Shown here: in pieces, positions 6,050-7,766 of the stretch
Layout: the number at the start of each line of letters is the position of its first letter
Numbering within the stretch: the stretch's first letter is position 1
Assembly (NCBI GenBank): GCA_004356335.1
Contig: SMXP01000148.1
Span: forward strand, 1 to 7,766
DNA from: Alphaproteobacteria bacterium
GTDB taxonomy: Bacteria; Pseudomonadota; Alphaproteobacteria; SMXP01
Length of the DNA stretch: 7,766 nt
Reading direction: 5' to 3'
Position numbers and translations under genes: made by a program
The notes under the pieces: model-generated
The model's database searches: none
What the model saw: only the letters and a program-made list of their open reading frames with translations
What the model was told of the DNA's origin: nothing

Positions 6050-6841
6050 TTATTCAATTTCCGAAAGAAACTCCCGGATTGCGGCGACGGCGCGTTCCGC
6101 GTCATATTCGGGGGTGAAAAAGCGTGCCTTACCCAAGACGAGGGCCTTAATGTCCGGTCGTTCTTCACGTAACCGCTCAAAATAAGGTCGCAACCACTCA
6201 TCTTCGGCGCAGGTTGCCAAAATCGGACAGGTGACCTTGGCCAACACCTCGGGATAATTCTGATTCCAAACCGCGTTGAATCCTTGTTTGCGTCCGGTGA
6301 GCGAGCCCAGCGCTCCCAAGAATTCAATAGGGGTTAGCTCAGGGTCAAATTCCGTAAACAGATTATTGACCGACTGCCATGTGGCGCGGGCGTATTTCGC
6401 GTCCGGGTCCGGTGGCATAGGATCCTTGATCGTCTTGCTGGTCTCTAGGCGTTCCGCCGCCGTCATATAGGCGATGCCGTTGAGCATCAGGGACATCACA
6501 CGATCGGGGTGGGCGGCCGCCATTTCGGTCGCAAAATGCGTTCCCGTGTGGTGGGCAAAGATGTGGCACCGGTCGATCCCAAGAACATCCACCGCAGCCA
6601 TCATATAGGCGGCGTAATCCGGCATGAGCGGCATGCCTGGAGGAACGAACGACGCGCCAAAACCCGGCGTGTCGAACGCATAAAGTGGGCGGTCGCCGTG
6701 CAACAGGGTCATCATCTTTTCAAATGAGATGGATGACGCCGGTGTGCGATGAAAAAACAGCAGGGGTACGCCCTCTCCCGGCACGTAGCGGTAGTGAATT
6801 TGACCCGCTTGAGTGTCGGCATAAGCTTTCTTGATTGTCAT
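6050..6841 (-). CDS. alpha/beta hydrolase fold protein with HTG in place of the nucleophile serine
   Basis: A 263-residue protein with a clear alpha/beta-hydrolase layout. FFHRTPASS (29-37) is the oxyanion-loop strand, AFDTPGFGASF (55-65) the conserved DxPGxGxS turn, FAHHTG (95-100) the nucleophile elbow followed by an ATEMAAAHPDRV helix, CPILATCAEDEW (205-216) the acid strand, and a C-terminal AVAAIREFL helix. The elbow aligns as A-H-H-T-G against the usual G-x-S-x-G, so His98 occupies the serine position. Where the catalytic His normally sits (G-H-F), the protein has ARFF with Arg240. Asp214 may remain as the acid. From memory, a subgroup of proteobacterial alpha/beta hydrolases carries an HTG elbow with HxTP near the oxyanion loop, so this looks like a real subfamily rather than decay; its chemistry is unknown to me. 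No signal peptide is seen. GGGAAGA lies shortly upstream of the ATG, and the gene follows another hydrolase gene by 37 bp. Confidence 0.85.
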   Translation of the reverse strand: MTIKKAYADTQAGQIHYRYVPGEGVPLLFFHRTPASSISFEKMMTLLHGDRPLYAFDTPGFGASFVPPGMPLMPDYAAYMMAAVDVLGIDRCHIFAHHTGTHFATEMAAAHPDRVMSLMLNGIAYMTAAERLETSKTIKDPMPPDPDAKYARATWQSVNNLFTEFDPELTPIEFLGALGSLTGRKQGFNAVWNQNYPEVLAKVTCPILATCAEDEWLRPYFERLREERPDIKALVLGKARFFTPEYDAERAVAAIREFLSEIE

Positions 6842-6878
6842 GGCCGTCTTCCCACACGTTGATTGCCATAAAGGCTGG

Positions 6879-7766
6879 TTATTTCGCGCGCAAATCCGCC
6901 CGTTCGTTTTGCCTGTTCATCTCACCGCTTGACAGAAACGCCAGAGCCGAAAGATCGTCTTTCAAATAAGCATCGAGAAAAGCGCTGGTCGCGGTTCGCA
7001 CCAATGTGAGGGCTTCCGTGTCGGGGGGGCCTTCGACGCCCGGGCGATCACAGATATATCCGCCTAGAAAATGATCGTAATCTTGAACGACCAGGGCATA
7101 TTTGTCGCCGTCAGGCGTCAAATTATATGAACCCAATCGCCATTTCCAGCCTTCGGGCTTGTTCCGGTTGGTTTGCGTGTAATCGTTGGTGCCTGTGGTC
7201 ACGATGGACGGGGTGCGGTAATCGCCCCAGGCATCGTCGGGAATGGACGGCATGGGGCCGGGGCCGCTCAACAACACGGCGACATCAAATCTATCATCAC
7301 CGGTGCGAATGCTGCCGTCGGCGTTCTTGGCGCGCAGTCCGGAGGCCGACAGGGCGGTGGCGGAGCCCATGGAATGTCCGGCCGAAGCTACGCGATCGGC
7401 ATTCATCTTGCCGGCAAGACCGGGTACTTGGGCGGTGATGTGGTCCAGCGAATCGAGAATGAACGATAAGTCTTCAACGCGGCTGTTCGATATCTCGGCC
7501 ATCTTGCTGAAATCGGTTGGACCTAAGCTACGCGAATCCAAATGGGTCGGCTCGATCACCACATAACCTTGCGCTGCCCAATATTCCGTGACCGGTCCGT
7601 AGCCCGCGCTGGTGCAGCCATTGCCGTGAGAAAACAGAATGAGCGGAAACGGACCGTCGCCATTTGGGTAACTGATATGCAAACGCAGATCCTTGTTCTG
7701 GTCGGCAACCGGTAGGACCGTGTCAACGACACTGACGTCGTAGGTTGTGTCTGCGTGTTCGGAACC
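6879..7766 (-). CDS. alpha/beta hydrolase, predicted dienelactone hydrolase type, N-terminus off window
   Basis: The frame is open to the right edge (first in-window codon at 7766-7764), giving 295 residues; the TTG at 7682 is internal, because the 28 residues before it continue a normal family N-terminal region (YDVSVVDTVLPVADQNKDLR). The fold and catalytic set are complete. Counting from the edge: LFSHGNG (45-50 region) forms the oxyanion loop, Ser132 is the nucleophile in AGHSMGSATA, Asp195 is the acid in TTGTNDYTQ, and His232 is the base in DYDHFLGG. The pattern resembles the predicted dienelactone hydrolase/PAF-acetylhydrolase-like group (COG4188-like), whose members cleave esters or lactones; the substrate is not known. 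The family is often exported, but any signal peptide lies off the window. The neighbouring divergent hydrolase starts 37 bp downstream, which suggests one transcript. Confidence 0.88.
   Translation of the reverse strand, partial: GSEHADTTYDVSVVDTVLPVADQNKDLRLHISYPNGDGPFPLILFSHGNGCTSAGYGPVTEYWAAQGYVVIEPTHLDSRSLGPTDFSKMAEISNSRVEDLSFILDSLDHITAQVPGLAGKMNADRVASAGHSMGSATALSASGLRAKNADGSIRTGDDRFDVAVLLSGPGPMPSIPDDAWGDYRTPSIVTTGTNDYTQTNRNKPEGWKWRLGSYNLTPDGDKYALVVQDYDHFLGGYICDRPGVEGPPDTEALTLVRTATSAFLDAYLKDDLSALAFLSSGEMNRQNERADLRAK

Noticed and set aside
7680..7682. TTG as the start of the right-hand hydrolase
   Set aside because: The frame continues upstream to the window edge with a plausible family N-terminal region and no stop, so the true start is outside the window.
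1..7766. mobile element, CRISPR, defence or prophage system
   Set aside because: No transposase, integrase, direct-repeat array, toxin-antitoxin pair or phage gene pattern was found on either strand.

Overview
The window comes from a bacterial chromosome with moderately high GC. Gene style, codon use and the protein families point to an alphaproteobacterium; this is inference, and no rRNA or other taxonomic marker is present to confirm it. No tRNA, rRNA, CRISPR array, insertion sequence or phage gene was recognised.

Layout, left to right. Positions 2-262 (+) hold the C-terminal tail of an ABC exporter whose gene starts outside the window. Positions 288-534 (-) hold a decayed, frameshifted C-terminal remnant of a TauE/SafE-type membrane permease. 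It ends tail-to-tail with the ABC gene and lies in a gene-poor stretch that runs to about 840. Then come three + strand genes that are probably one transcription unit. They are an exported sorbosone/glucose-dehydrogenase-like beta-propeller protein of the PQQ type (841-2103), an NAD(P)-dependent aldehyde dehydrogenase with all key residues (2165-3616), and a Tat-exported molybdopterin-binding large subunit of the isoquinoline 1-oxidoreductase beta (IorB) type (3703-5985). Facing them on the - strand are two alpha/beta hydrolases, probably co-transcribed: a canonical Ser-His-Asp hydrolase of the predicted dienelactone hydrolase type, running off the right edge (6879-7766), and a divergent one (6050-6841).

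How the genes may work together. The + strand cluster combines three oxidoreductase classes with different cofactors (PQQ, NAD(P), molybdopterin), each belonging to a family that acts on sugars, aldehydes or N-heterocycles. A linked periplasmic and cytoplasmic oxidation route for an aldehyde or related compound is a reasonable inference, but the substrate cannot be read from sequence. The small [2Fe-2S] subunit and cytochrome c that IorB-type enzymes normally need are not encoded here. The hydrolases could supply or process an ester or lactone substrate, but their opposite orientation makes that link weak.

The most interesting items are the divergent hydrolase, in which the nucleophile serine is replaced by His and the catalytic His by Arg; the Mo-enzyme large subunit without its partner; and the permease remnant, whose frameshift falls inside a perfect inverted repeat. 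I saw no clear evidence of a wholly new defence, mobile or regulatory system.
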